Source of the DNA: DASUNQ01 sp035536455
Lineage (GTDB): Bacteria; Acidobacteriota; Thermoanaerobaculia; Multivoradales; UBA5704
Direction of reading: 5' to 3'
Assembly (NCBI GenBank): GCA_035536455.1
Contig: DATLOC010000028.1
Location: forward strand, 62,001 to 126,000
Length of the DNA stretch: 64,000 bases
Shown here: positions 48,019 through 55,604 of the stretch, in pieces
How the letters are laid out: each line of letters opens with the position of its first letter
Numbering within the stretch: position 1 is the first letter of the stretch
Position numbers and translations under genes: made by a program
Notes under the pieces: generated by a model
Told to the model about the DNA's origin: nothing
What the model saw: only the letters and a program-made list of their open reading frames with translations
The model's database searches: none

Positions 48019-50106
48019 ATGCCGCGGCCGAAACCCGCCACGCCGGTGCCGCCGCCCGCGCCGGCCGCGCCGCCCCGAACGATCGGCGGCTTCACCGGCA
48101 AGCAGCTCCTCCTCCTCGCTCCGCTGCTCGCCGTCGTCGCCGCGCTCACCCTCTCCTACCTCTGGAACGAAGACTTCTTCTGGTATCTCACCTCCGGCGA
48201 ATACCTCCTCGAGCACGGGCGCGTACCGGACGAGGACCCGTTCCTCTACACCGCCGAGAAGGGCATCGGCTGGGTCTACCACTCCTGGCTCTGGACGGTG
48301 CTCGTCGCCGCAGTCGCGCGGCTGGCGGGCCTCGAGGGGGTGGTGGTCTTCCACGCGCTCCACGCGCTCGGGCTCGCCGTCCTCGTCTACACCACGCGCC
48401 CCGTCGATCGGCTGGGGCTGGTCAACGCCCTGGCGCTGCTCCTCTTCCTGGTGACGATCGGCCAGCGTCTCTGCGGCAAGGCGGAGGTGGCGACCTGGCT
48501 GCTGCTGGCGGTCTTCTACCGCCTCCTCGAACGGGACGGGGCGTTCACCTGGAAGCGCGGCGCCGCGCTCGGCGCGCTCCAGGTGTTGTGGGCCAATCTC
48601 CACGGCGGCTACCCGCTGGGCGTCTTCATCGCGCTCTGCTTTAGCACCGGCGGCTGGATCGAGACGCGCTTCGGCGCCAAGCCGGCCGAGGCCCCTGCCG
48701 GCCGCTCGCGTTTCCCGCCGCTCTGGTTTCCGGCGCTGCTCTTCCTCCTCGCGATCGCCGATCCGCGGCTGTTCCGCGAGCGGCTCGCGCCCTTCGCCTT
48801 CGTGGCGGGGTCGGAGGCGGTGCAGCCGATCGGGGAGAGCGGCAGCAACGTCATCCTGGAGTGGCAGAGCCCGTTCCGCGCCGCCGAGGCCGCGCCCAGC
48901 CTGCCCTGGCTGTATCTGCTGGCCGTCGCGGCCGGGCTCGGCAGCTTCGTCCTGGCGCGGCGGTGGCCCGCTTCGCGCCTCCTCTTCTTCGCCGGCATGG
49001 CGGCGCTCGGCGCCACCGCCGTCCGCCACCTGCCGGGGATCGGGCTCGCCGCCGCCCTGGTGCTGCTCAGCAACCTCGGCGAGAAGTGGCGCCAGCCGGC
49101 GCCGGCGCGGCGCAAGGCCCGACGCGAGCCGGCGGAGCGCCCGGCGCCGGTGAGCCGGGCCGCAGTCGCCGCGGCCGGGCTGCTCGCGCTCGCGCTGCTC
49201 GCCGCGGCCGCGGCATTGCGCCTGGCGCGGCCGGGCTTCGACGCCGGCCAGGCGAGCAGCTTCTTTACCGTCAAGCCCGCAATCGCCTGCCCGCAGGCGG
49301 CCCGCTTCATCCTCGACCGCGGGCTGCCGGGACCGATCTTCAACGACTTCCAGCTCGGCGCCTACCTGAGCTACCGCCTCTATCCTCGCCATCGCCTCTT
49401 CATCGACGGCCGGGTCCTCGATCCGGCGCTCGTGGTGCGCTACACGCAGATGGTCGACTCGCCGTCCCTCTGGCGGCAAGCGGAGGAGCGCTACGGCTTC
49501 CGCACAGTCGTCCTCGGGACCTTCTCGAAGACGCTGCGCTCCCCCCTGGGCCGGGCCGTGCAGGAGGACCCGCGCTGGCGGTTGGCCTACCTCGACCCGC
49601 TCGCCGCGATCTTCACCAAGGGTGCGTCGGCGCCGCCGACCCTGCGGCTGCAGATGCCGGGCCCGCGCCGCGTCCCGTTCGTCGACCCGCCGGGGTTCCT
49701 CCTGCCGCTGCCGGCCCTGCAGCGTCTTTTCCTGCGCGACACGCCGTCGAAGTACCTGGTCGAATACCTGGCGGCCCTCGGCCACCTCGGCCGGACGCGC
49801 GAGGTCATCGCCCTCGCCACCGAGGCGCTGCGCATCATGCCCGAGCACCCGCTGGTCCACCGCCAGCGGTGCGCGGCCCATCTGGTCGAAAAGGACGGGC
49901 GTGCCGCTCTCGCCGACTGCGAGACGGCCTACCGCGGCCGCCCCGACGACAGCCAGGTCGTGGCGCTCTACGCGATGGCCCTGAGCGGCACCGGCCGGGG
50001 GCAGGAGGCCATCTTCGTGCTCGACGAAGCACTACGCCGCCCGCGCCCCGACGACACCCTGCGCCGGCTGCGCCAGAGCCTGATGGGAAGAAGCGGTGCG
50101 CGGTGA
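48019..50106 (+). CDS. Polytopic membrane protein with GT-C-like head and TPR tail
   Basis: 695 residues. About ten hydrophobic helices follow a Pro-rich start. The first loop, LWNEDFFWYLTSGEYLLEHGRVPDEDPFLYT, resembles GT-C glycosyltransferase acidic loops. A large periplasmic domain with a long hydrophobic anchor follows, and the C-terminal 110 residues are TPR-like (EHPLVHRQRCAAHLVEKDG). Possibly glycosylates exported substrates; the role is inferred. Confidence 0.7.
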   Translation: MPRPKPATPVPPPAPAAPPRTIGGFTGKQLLLLAPLLAVVAALTLSYLWNEDFFWYLTSGEYLLEHGRVPDEDPFLYTAEKGIGWVYHSWLWTVLVAAVARLAGLEGVVVFHALHALGLAVLVYTTRPVDRLGLVNALALLLFLVTIGQRLCGKAEVATWLLLAVFYRLLERDGAFTWKRGAALGALQVLWANLHGGYPLGVFIALCFSTGGWIETRFGAKPAEAPAGRSRFPPLWFPALLFLLAIADPRLFRERLAPFAFVAGSEAVQPIGESGSNVILEWQSPFRAAEAAPSLPWLYLLAVAAGLGSFVLARRWPASRLLFFAGMAALGATAVRHLPGIGLAAALVLLSNLGEKWRQPAPARRKARREPAERPAPVSRAAVAAAGLLALALLAAAAALRLARPGFDAGQASSFFTVKPAIACPQAARFILDRGLPGPIFNDFQLGAYLSYRLYPRHRLFIDGRVLDPALVVRYTQMVDSPSLWRQAEERYGFRTVVLGTFSKTLRSPLGRAVQEDPRWRLAYLDPLAAIFTKGASAPPTLRLQMPGPRRVPFVDPPGFLLPLPALQRLFLRDTPSKYLVEYLAALGHLGRTREVIALATEALRIMPEHPLVHRQRCAAHLVEKDGRAALADCETAYRGRPDDSQVVALYAMALSGTGRGQEAIFVLDEALRRPRPDDTLRRLRQSLMGRSGAR

Positions 50107-50160
50107 AACGCACCCACCCTGGAATACCCGAGTATCTCCACCGGGTGCTACCATAGAGGC

Positions 50161-50397
50161 ATGAAGCTGGGCGTCTCGCTTCCCGACGACCTCGTTACCT
50201 TCGCCGACGAGGAGGCCAAGCGCCGCAAGACCAGCCGGTCCGGCCTCCTCGCCCAGCTCCTCGAAGCCGAGCGAGTGCGCGAGCAGGTAGGCCGATACAT
50301 CGATCGTCACGGCTGGGACGTAGCGGAGGACGACAAAGCCTGGCGGCAGTATCAGCGACGCCGGATGGGGGAGGACTACGGCGACGACGAATGGTGA
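50161..50397 (+). CDS. Ribbon-helix-helix (CopG-like) antitoxin
   Basis: 78 residues. The first 45 form an RHH DNA-binding fold (MKLGVSLPDDLVTFADEEAKRRKTSRSGLLAQLLE), and the acidic C-terminus (WDVAEDDKAW, GEDYGDDEW) would clamp the toxin. A TACCAT hexamer ends 6 nt before the ATG. The MazF-like toxin gene begins inside its end. Confidence 0.82.
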   Translation: MKLGVSLPDDLVTFADEEAKRRKTSRSGLLAQLLEAERVREQVGRYIDRHGWDVAEDDKAWRQYQRRRMGEDYGDDEW

Positions 50398-50719
50398 GCC
50401 GCTGCCGAGGCGCGGCGAGGTGTGGTGGGTGCACGTCGACAAGCGGCGGCCGGCCGTAGTCGTACAAACCGACCGGGTCCGTGAGGCTCGGGTGCGCACC
50501 TTTCTCGTCGTGCCGCTGACGAGCCGGCTCCACCTCGATGGGCTCCCGGGCAATGTGCGCCTTGAGCGGCGGGCGACCGGCCTGCCGAAGCCCTCTGTCG
50601 CCAACGTCTACGACATCCAGAAGGTGCTGCGCTCGGACTTCAGCGAGCGCCTGGGCGTGCTCCCCACCGAAACCCTCTCTCGCCTCGATGCGGGGCTGAG
50701 GCTGGTGCTCGACCTTTAG
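50391..50719 (+). pseudogene. MazF-type endoribonuclease toxin, start disrupted by an apparent 1-nt deletion
   Basis: From 50411 the frame reads RGEVWWVHVDKRRPAVVVQTD, the classic MazF front, and continues FLVVPLTSRLHL, RRATGLPKPSVANVYDIQKV to a stop at 50719. But no start codon in that frame lies before RGE. The natural ATG at 50391 (overlapping the antitoxin stop) is one frame off; one extra C near 50399 (giving M-V-S-P-L-P-R-R-G-E) would restore it. A GTG at 50420 could start a protein lacking the first residues of the fold. Confidence 0.7.
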
Positions 50720-50731
50720 TTGCCGGTCCGA

Positions 50732-52048
50732 TCATTGCGCGTCCGGCAGCTCGGTTTCGACCTGGCGCAGCCGGGGGTTGCGGCTCGCGACCGCCAGGAC
50801 GGCCAGGACGAGCAGCCCGAGGACGATGAAGAGGAGGCCGATGCCGCGTCCCGGCCCGACGCCGATGACGCGGCCTACCGTGGGCGCGAGGGGACCGCCG
50901 GGCCGGAGGAGCGGCTCGAAGACGTGGTCGGCGAGCGGGCCGGCGAGCAGGTAGCCCAAGGGGAGCGTCGACCAGGCGACCATGCGCCGCACCGCGAAGA
51001 CGCGGCCCTGGAGATCGGGCGCGACCTTGCTCTGCCAGATCGCCTGGCTGCACCCCTCGACGATCGGCGTGGCGAAGAGGAAGACGAAAGCCGCCGCGGC
51101 GACCAGCGCGGCGCTCGGCCGCACGCCGCCGAGGAAGAGGAGCAAGCCCTGGACGAGGAGGCCGCCGAGCACGCCGTCGATCCGCCGCGGCGGCCCTCCC
51201 CAGACGCTCATCGCGACGCTTCCCGCCAGCATGCCGCACCCCGCCACCGCCAGCACCACCCCCAGGACTTCGACCGAGGCGAAGCTGAGGACGAGCGGCG
51301 TCACCAGCACCTGGAGGATCGCCAGGCTGAAGTTGGTGGCCGCCAGGAGGAGGAGCATGGCGCGCAGGCCCGGGCGCTGCCGGATGTAGACCCAGCCGTG
51401 CCAGGCCTCGCGCAGCAACGAGCCGCGCGCCGCGACCCCTTCGGCGGTCGCCTCCGGCCGCGGGAAGCGCACCGCCAAGAGGGTCAGGAGAGCGACGAGG
51501 AAGCTCGCGACGTCGAGCACCAGCACGCCGCGGACGCCGATCGGCCCGAGGAGCGCGCCGCCGAGCAGCGGCGCCACGATCTGCGACACCGCCACCCCCA
51601 ACTGCGCGATGCCGCTCGCCCGTCCCAGCTGGTGTCGCGGCACGAGGAGGGTCGTGGTGGCGGTGAACGCCGGCCACTGGAGGGCCGCGAAGCTCGAGCT
51701 GACCGCGAGGAGCAGGTAGATCTGCCAGATGTCCAGCCGCCCGCTCCAGAGAAGGGCCGCGAGCGCGAGCGTGCAGAGGGCCGAGCCCGAGTCGCCGAGG
51801 AGCATGGCCCGGCGCCGGTCCCAGCGGTCCACCAGCGCTCCGGCGAGCGGCGAGAGGACGATGACCGGCAGCATCACGCAGAGCGTGACGAGGGCGAACT
51901 GGGTGGCCGAGCCGGTCCGCTGGTAAACCGAGACCCCCAGCGCGAAGCCGGTGAGGCCGGAGCCGAGCATCGAGACGACCTGCCCGGCCAGGACGATGCC
52001 GAAGACGGCGAAGCCGCGAGAGGGGAGCGGAGGGTTGGGCGACGTCAC
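50732..52048 (-). CDS. MFS exporter
   Basis: 438 residues from a GTG at 52048. Twelve hydrophobic helices with MFS loop GALVDRWDRRRAMLLGD (motif A, helices 2-3) and PLGYLLAGPLADH later. It is the last gene of the hydroxymalonyl-ACP operon, 8 bp after fkbH, and so probably exports the lipopeptide made by the diverging synthetase. Substrate inferred from context. Confidence 0.85.
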   Translation of the reverse strand: MTSPNPPLPSRGFAVFGIVLAGQVVSMLGSGLTGFALGVSVYQRTGSATQFALVTLCVMLPVIVLSPLAGALVDRWDRRRAMLLGDSGSALCTLALAALLWSGRLDIWQIYLLLAVSSSFAALQWPAFTATTTLLVPRHQLGRASGIAQLGVAVSQIVAPLLGGALLGPIGVRGVLVLDVASFLVALLTLLAVRFPRPEATAEGVAARGSLLREAWHGWVYIRQRPGLRAMLLLLAATNFSLAILQVLVTPLVLSFASVEVLGVVLAVAGCGMLAGSVAMSVWGGPPRRIDGVLGGLLVQGLLLFLGGVRPSAALVAAAAFVFLFATPIVEGCSQAIWQSKVAPDLQGRVFAVRRMVAWSTLPLGYLLAGPLADHVFEPLLRPGGPLAPTVGRVIGVGPGRGIGLLFIVLGLLVLAVLAVASRNPRLRQVETELPDAQ

Positions 52049-52056
52049 CCGCGCGT

Positions 52057-53139
52057 TCAGTCGTAGACGCGGACTTGCACGTACGGCGGCGGCTCGGCGG
52101 GCGGCGAGTCGTTCTCCATGATCGCGACCTCGCCGATCTTGCCGACCTCCTTGAAGCCGGCGAAGCGGTAGGTGATGAGCATCTGCCGGTTGCGGTCGTT
52201 GGACACGAACTCGGCGCGGAGCTTCGCCCCCGCCTCCCTGGCCAGCCGCAGGACGTGGAGGATCATGATCGTCCCCACCCCCTTGGACATGACGCGGCAG
52301 GACATGAGGAGGAGCTTCACCGTCCAAACCTCCGGGCCGAGCTCGATCAGGGTGAGCCCGATCTTGCCGTAGGTGCCGTGCCGGTCCTCCAGGCTGGATA
52401 TCAGGAGCTTGTGGCGGGGCGACCGCCGGAGCTCGTCGAGCTCCTCATAGGAGTAGGTGTAGCCCGTGGTGTTGAGCTGGTTGGTGCGGACCGTCAGCTC
52501 CTCGGCGCGCTTGAGGTCTTCCTCCTGGCAGGGGGCGATGGTGAAGACCATGCCGAGGGTCGCCAGGAACTCCTCCTTGGGGCCGACGTAGGCGACCTCC
52601 TCGCGGTTGCGCGCCACGTCGGCCTGGTACATCAGGCGGCGGATGCGTGAGTCGTCGGTCACGAAGCGTGGGTTGAGCTCGGGCCGGTCGACGAGACCGT
52701 CGAGGCAGGCGGAGTCGAGGCAGAGGACCCGGGCGTGCGAGAAGGCGACCTCCTCGCGCTCGAACGGCTGGTCGTCGACGAAGGCGACGGCGTCGAGGCC
52801 GATGTTGATGTCCTCGGCGATCTGGGCGATCGAGGCCGCCTTGGAGTTCCAGTTGATCTGCGGATAGAGGAAGTACTCGGCGAGGCCGAGCTCTGCGAGC
52901 TTGGCGATGGCGAGGTCGTGGTCGTTGCGGCTGGCGATCGAGTGGAGGATGCCGCGCGCGTCGAGAGTCTTGATGATGTCGACGACCTGCGGGCGGAGCC
53001 GGACCTCCGGGTCCTCGAGGAGGGTGCCGTCCCAGATCGTGTCGTCGAGGTCCCAGACGACACACTTGATCGATTGCTTCTCTTTCTTCTTCGCCGCGCG
53101 GACGGCGGCGGCGTGAGGGGTGGTTTCGAGCTCGAGCAT
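52057..53139 (-). CDS. fkbH: FkbH-like HAD/acyltransferase, glyceryl-ACP synthase
   Basis: 360 residues. HAD half: VVWDLDDTIWDGTL (Asp30, Asp32), SIASRNDHD, QINWNSKAASI and VDDQPFEREEV. C-terminal half is a GNAT-like domain (LMSCRVMSKGVGTIMILHVL). Known FkbH proteins take D-1,3-bisphosphoglycerate and load glyceryl on an ACP, the first step to hydroxymalonyl/methoxymalonyl-ACP. The operon has the ACP and both dehydrogenases. Confidence 0.93.
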   Translation of the reverse strand: MLELETTPHAAAVRAAKKKEKQSIKCVVWDLDDTIWDGTLLEDPEVRLRPQVVDIIKTLDARGILHSIASRNDHDLAIAKLAELGLAEYFLYPQINWNSKAASIAQIAEDINIGLDAVAFVDDQPFEREEVAFSHARVLCLDSACLDGLVDRPELNPRFVTDDSRIRRLMYQADVARNREEVAYVGPKEEFLATLGMVFTIAPCQEEDLKRAEELTVRTNQLNTTGYTYSYEELDELRRSPRHKLLISSLEDRHGTYGKIGLTLIELGPEVWTVKLLLMSCRVMSKGVGTIMILHVLRLAREAGAKLRAEFVSNDRNRQMLITYRFAGFKEVGKIGEVAIMENDSPPAEPPPYVQVRVYD

Positions 53140-53158
53140 GTCGTGGGCTCCTCGGAAC

Positions 53159-54292
53159 CTAGAACTCCTGGAAATCGAAGAGGGGGAGCGTGATCTGCTG
53201 GATCTGGGTGCTCCCTTCGATGACCTCCATCACCTTCGAGTCGCGCAGGTAGCGGGCGACGGGGAAGTCCTCGCAGAGGCCGTTGGCGCCGTGGATCTGC
53301 ACGGCGTCGTTGGCCGCCCGAGTGGCCATGGTGGAAGCGAAGTACTTCGCCGCCATGGTCTCGGCCGGCGCCCCGGGGTCGCGCGTGTCGCGCAGATAGC
53401 CGGCGCGCAAGCAGAGGAGCCGGGCGGCGCGGACGTTGACGATCATCTCGGCGAGGAGGGCGCGGATGAGCTGGTGGTCCGCCAGCGCGACGCCGAACTG
53501 GCGCCGCTCGGCCGCGTAGCTGCGGCAGGCGTCGAGGCAGGCCTGGCCGATGCCGACCGAGCCCCAGGAGACGCTGTAGCGCCCCTGCTCGAGGGCCGCC
53601 GCCGCGACGTGCGAGATGCCGAAGCCGACGCGGCCGACGAGGTTCGCCGCGGGCACGCGGCAGTCGGCGAAGAACAGCTCCGCGAGGAGCGAGGCGCGGG
53701 TGCCCACCATCCCGCGCAGCGGCCGGACGGTGAGACCCGGCGATTCCCGTTCCACCAGCAAGGCCGCCGGCTGCCCCTCGACCTTGGCGAAGACCAGGAA
53801 GAGGTCGGCGATCTGGCCGAAGGTGGTCCACTTCTTCCGGCCGTCGAGGACCCAGACGTCGCCGTCGGCCCGTGCGGTGGTCTCGATCCCCATCGCGTCG
53901 CTGCCGGCGTTCGGCTCGGAGAGGGCGAGGGCGCCCAGCAGCTCGCCGCGCGCCATCCGCGGCAGGTAGCGCTGCCGCTGCTCGCGGCTCCCCCACCGCC
54001 CGACCGCGTGGGCCACCATGTCGTGCACGGTCAGGAGCGAGCGGACCGACGAGCAGCCGCGGGCGATCTCCTCGGTCAGCAGGCCGTAGGTAATCATGTC
54101 GAGGCCGCGCCCGCCGTGCTCCGGCGGCACGTTCGAGCCCAGCCAGCCCCGCTCGCGGAGCCGGCCCACGAGCTCCAACGGGATCGCCTCCTCACGGTCC
54201 CAGCGGTCGGCGTGAGGAGCGATCTCGGCGGCGACGAAGGCGCGGAACTCCGCGCGTGCCTGCCGCTGCCCGGCGCTGAGCTCAAGCTTCAC
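53159..54292 (-). CDS. Acyl-CoA dehydrogenase-like (FkbI type) enzyme
   Basis: 377 residues from a GTG at 54292 overlapping the ACP stop. Full acyl-CoA dehydrogenase signature: LSEPNAGSDAMGIETTA, QFGVALADHQLIRALLAEMI, IHGANGLCEDFPVARYLRDSKVMEVIEGS. FkbI-type members oxidise the ACP-bound intermediate to the malonyl level. Order and strand match the FkbK-J-I-H set. Confidence 0.9.
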   Translation of the reverse strand: MKLELSAGQRQARAEFRAFVAAEIAPHADRWDREEAIPLELVGRLRERGWLGSNVPPEHGGRGLDMITYGLLTEEIARGCSSVRSLLTVHDMVAHAVGRWGSREQRQRYLPRMARGELLGALALSEPNAGSDAMGIETTARADGDVWVLDGRKKWTTFGQIADLFLVFAKVEGQPAALLVERESPGLTVRPLRGMVGTRASLLAELFFADCRVPAANLVGRVGFGISHVAAAALEQGRYSVSWGSVGIGQACLDACRSYAAERRQFGVALADHQLIRALLAEMIVNVRAARLLCLRAGYLRDTRDPGAPAETMAAKYFASTMATRAANDAVQIHGANGLCEDFPVARYLRDSKVMEVIEGSTQIQQITLPLFDFQEF

Positions 54293-54543
54293 GCCGGGGT
54301 CGCCTCCGCCGTGGTCTTGCGGGCGATCAGGTTGGAGATGGCGTCGATCGAGCGGAAGTTGTCGAGGTCCAGGTCCTCGTCCTGGATGCGGATGCCGAAG
54401 GTCTTCTCGACGAAGGCCACGAGCTGGATGGCGAGGAGCGAGTTGACGAAGCCGAGGGCGAAGATGTCCTCGTCCGGCTGCAGGTCGTGGCTCTTGAAGA
54501 AGCGGGAGAGGAACTCCTTGATCGCGAGCTGGGTCTGGTCCAT
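54289..54543 (-). CDS. Free-standing acyl carrier protein (FkbJ type)
   Basis: 84 residues. The pantetheine serine is S35 in ALGFVNSLLAIQLVAFVEK, with N in place of the usual D before it. Acidic helix II (QDEDLDLDNF). It carries the three-carbon unit through the FkbH, FkbK and FkbI steps. It starts 18 bp after the dehydrogenase gene. Confidence 0.9.
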   Translation of the reverse strand: MDQTQLAIKEFLSRFFKSHDLQPDEDIFALGFVNSLLAIQLVAFVEKTFGIRIQDEDLDLDNFRSIDAISNLIARKTTAEATPA

Positions 54544-54561
54544 GGCGCCTGTCGCGCTTCC

Positions 54562-55422
54562 TTAAGCGAGGGTGTAGTCGTAGAACCCCTTGCCGCTCTT
54601 GCGGCCGTGGAGTCCGGCGTCGACCATCTTCTTGAGCAGCGGGGACGGGCGGTACTTGCCGTCGTTGTAGCTCTCGTAGAGGACCTCGATCGAGTAAAGG
54701 ATGGTGTCGAGACCGATCAGGTCGGCGGTCTCGAGCGGCCCCATCTTGTGGCCGAAGCAGCCCTTGAAGAGCTGGTCGATCTGCTCGGCCGTCGCCACTC
54801 CGTCCTGCACCAGACAGACGGCTTCGTTGATGGTGAGCATCAGCACCCGGTTGGTGACGAACCCCGGCAGGTCGTTGACGACGATGCACTCCTTGCCAAG
54901 CTGCCGCAGGAATTGCCGGGAAGCGGCGAGCGTCTCGTCGCTGGTGTGGTGGCCGCGGACGACCTCGACCAGCGGTTTTAAGGGCACCGGGTTCATGAAG
55001 TGCATGCCGACGACACGGTCGGGGCGCCGAGTGAGCGCCGCGACGCGGGTGATCGAGAAGCACGAGGTGTTGACCGCGAAGATGGTCCGCTCGGGGCAGA
55101 TGGCGTCGATCCGCGGATAAATCTCGCGCTTGACCTCCCACTTCTCGGGGACGTTCTCGACCACCAGGTCGGCGCCGGCGAGCGCCTCGAGGTCGGTGGT
55201 GAAGGTGATCCGGCCGAGCACCTCCCCGGCGTCCTGGCGCTGCGCCCCCTTCTGCAGCATGCCCTGGAAGCGGAGGCTCTGGCGGATCGCGTCGCGGGCC
55301 CGGTCCAGCGCCTCGTCGGCGATGTCGACGAGCAGGGTGGCATGTCCCGTCTGCGCGAGGCTCTGCCCCACTCCGACCCCGATCACCCCGGCGCCGATGA
55401 CGCCGACCGTCCTCACTTCCAT
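54562..55422 (-). CDS. 3-hydroxyacyl dehydrogenase (FkbK type)
   Basis: 286 residues; the ATG at 55422 gives the NAD loop VGVIGAGVIGVGVGQSLAQTG at once. Also FAVNTSCFSIT, VGMHFMNPVPLKPLVEVVRG and NDLPGFVTNRVLMLTINEAV. It resembles 3-hydroxybutyryl-CoA dehydrogenases, but the operon indicates oxidation of glyceryl-ACP. First gene of the minus operon, diverging from the synthetase by 182 bp. Confidence 0.9.
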   Translation of the reverse strand: MEVRTVGVIGAGVIGVGVGQSLAQTGHATLLVDIADEALDRARDAIRQSLRFQGMLQKGAQRQDAGEVLGRITFTTDLEALAGADLVVENVPEKWEVKREIYPRIDAICPERTIFAVNTSCFSITRVAALTRRPDRVVGMHFMNPVPLKPLVEVVRGHHTSDETLAASRQFLRQLGKECIVVNDLPGFVTNRVLMLTINEAVCLVQDGVATAEQIDQLFKGCFGHKMGPLETADLIGLDTILYSIEVLYESYNDGKYRPSPLLKKMVDAGLHGRKSGKGFYDYTLA

Positions 55423-55452
55423 GCGGCGTTCTCCCGTACCCCACCTCGCCCA

Positions 55453-55510
55453 GCTCCCAAGTCGCAAGTGTCACCGCCTGGCAGGTAGGTGACACAGAAG
55501 ACCTGGGAGC
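55453..55510. promoter_or_regulatory. Nested 58 bp dyad in the divergent promoter region
   Basis: GCTCCCA (55453-55459) pairs with TGGGAGC (55504-55510), and inside it TGTCACC (55469-55475) with GGTGACA (55488-55494). Both pairs share one centre at 55481/55482. Candidate operator controlling the synthetase and the FkbK operon together. Confidence 0.7.
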
Positions 55511-55527
55511 GGTCGCACTTTGCAGAC

Positions 55528-55555
55528 TTGACTGAGATGAACATAAGAGTATCTT
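55528..55555 (+). promoter_or_regulatory. Candidate sigma-70 promoter for the synthetase
   Basis: TTGACT at 55528-55533 and TATCTT at 55550-55555 with a 16 nt spacer, in an AT-rich patch unusual for this window. Start of transcription would be near 55562, about 43 nt before the ATG, just downstream of the nested dyad. Confidence 0.5.
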
Positions 55556-55604
55556 ACCTGTCCCCTCGCCTTCCGCCGAGAGCCCGCGACGGCGAGAAGC
55601 GCTG

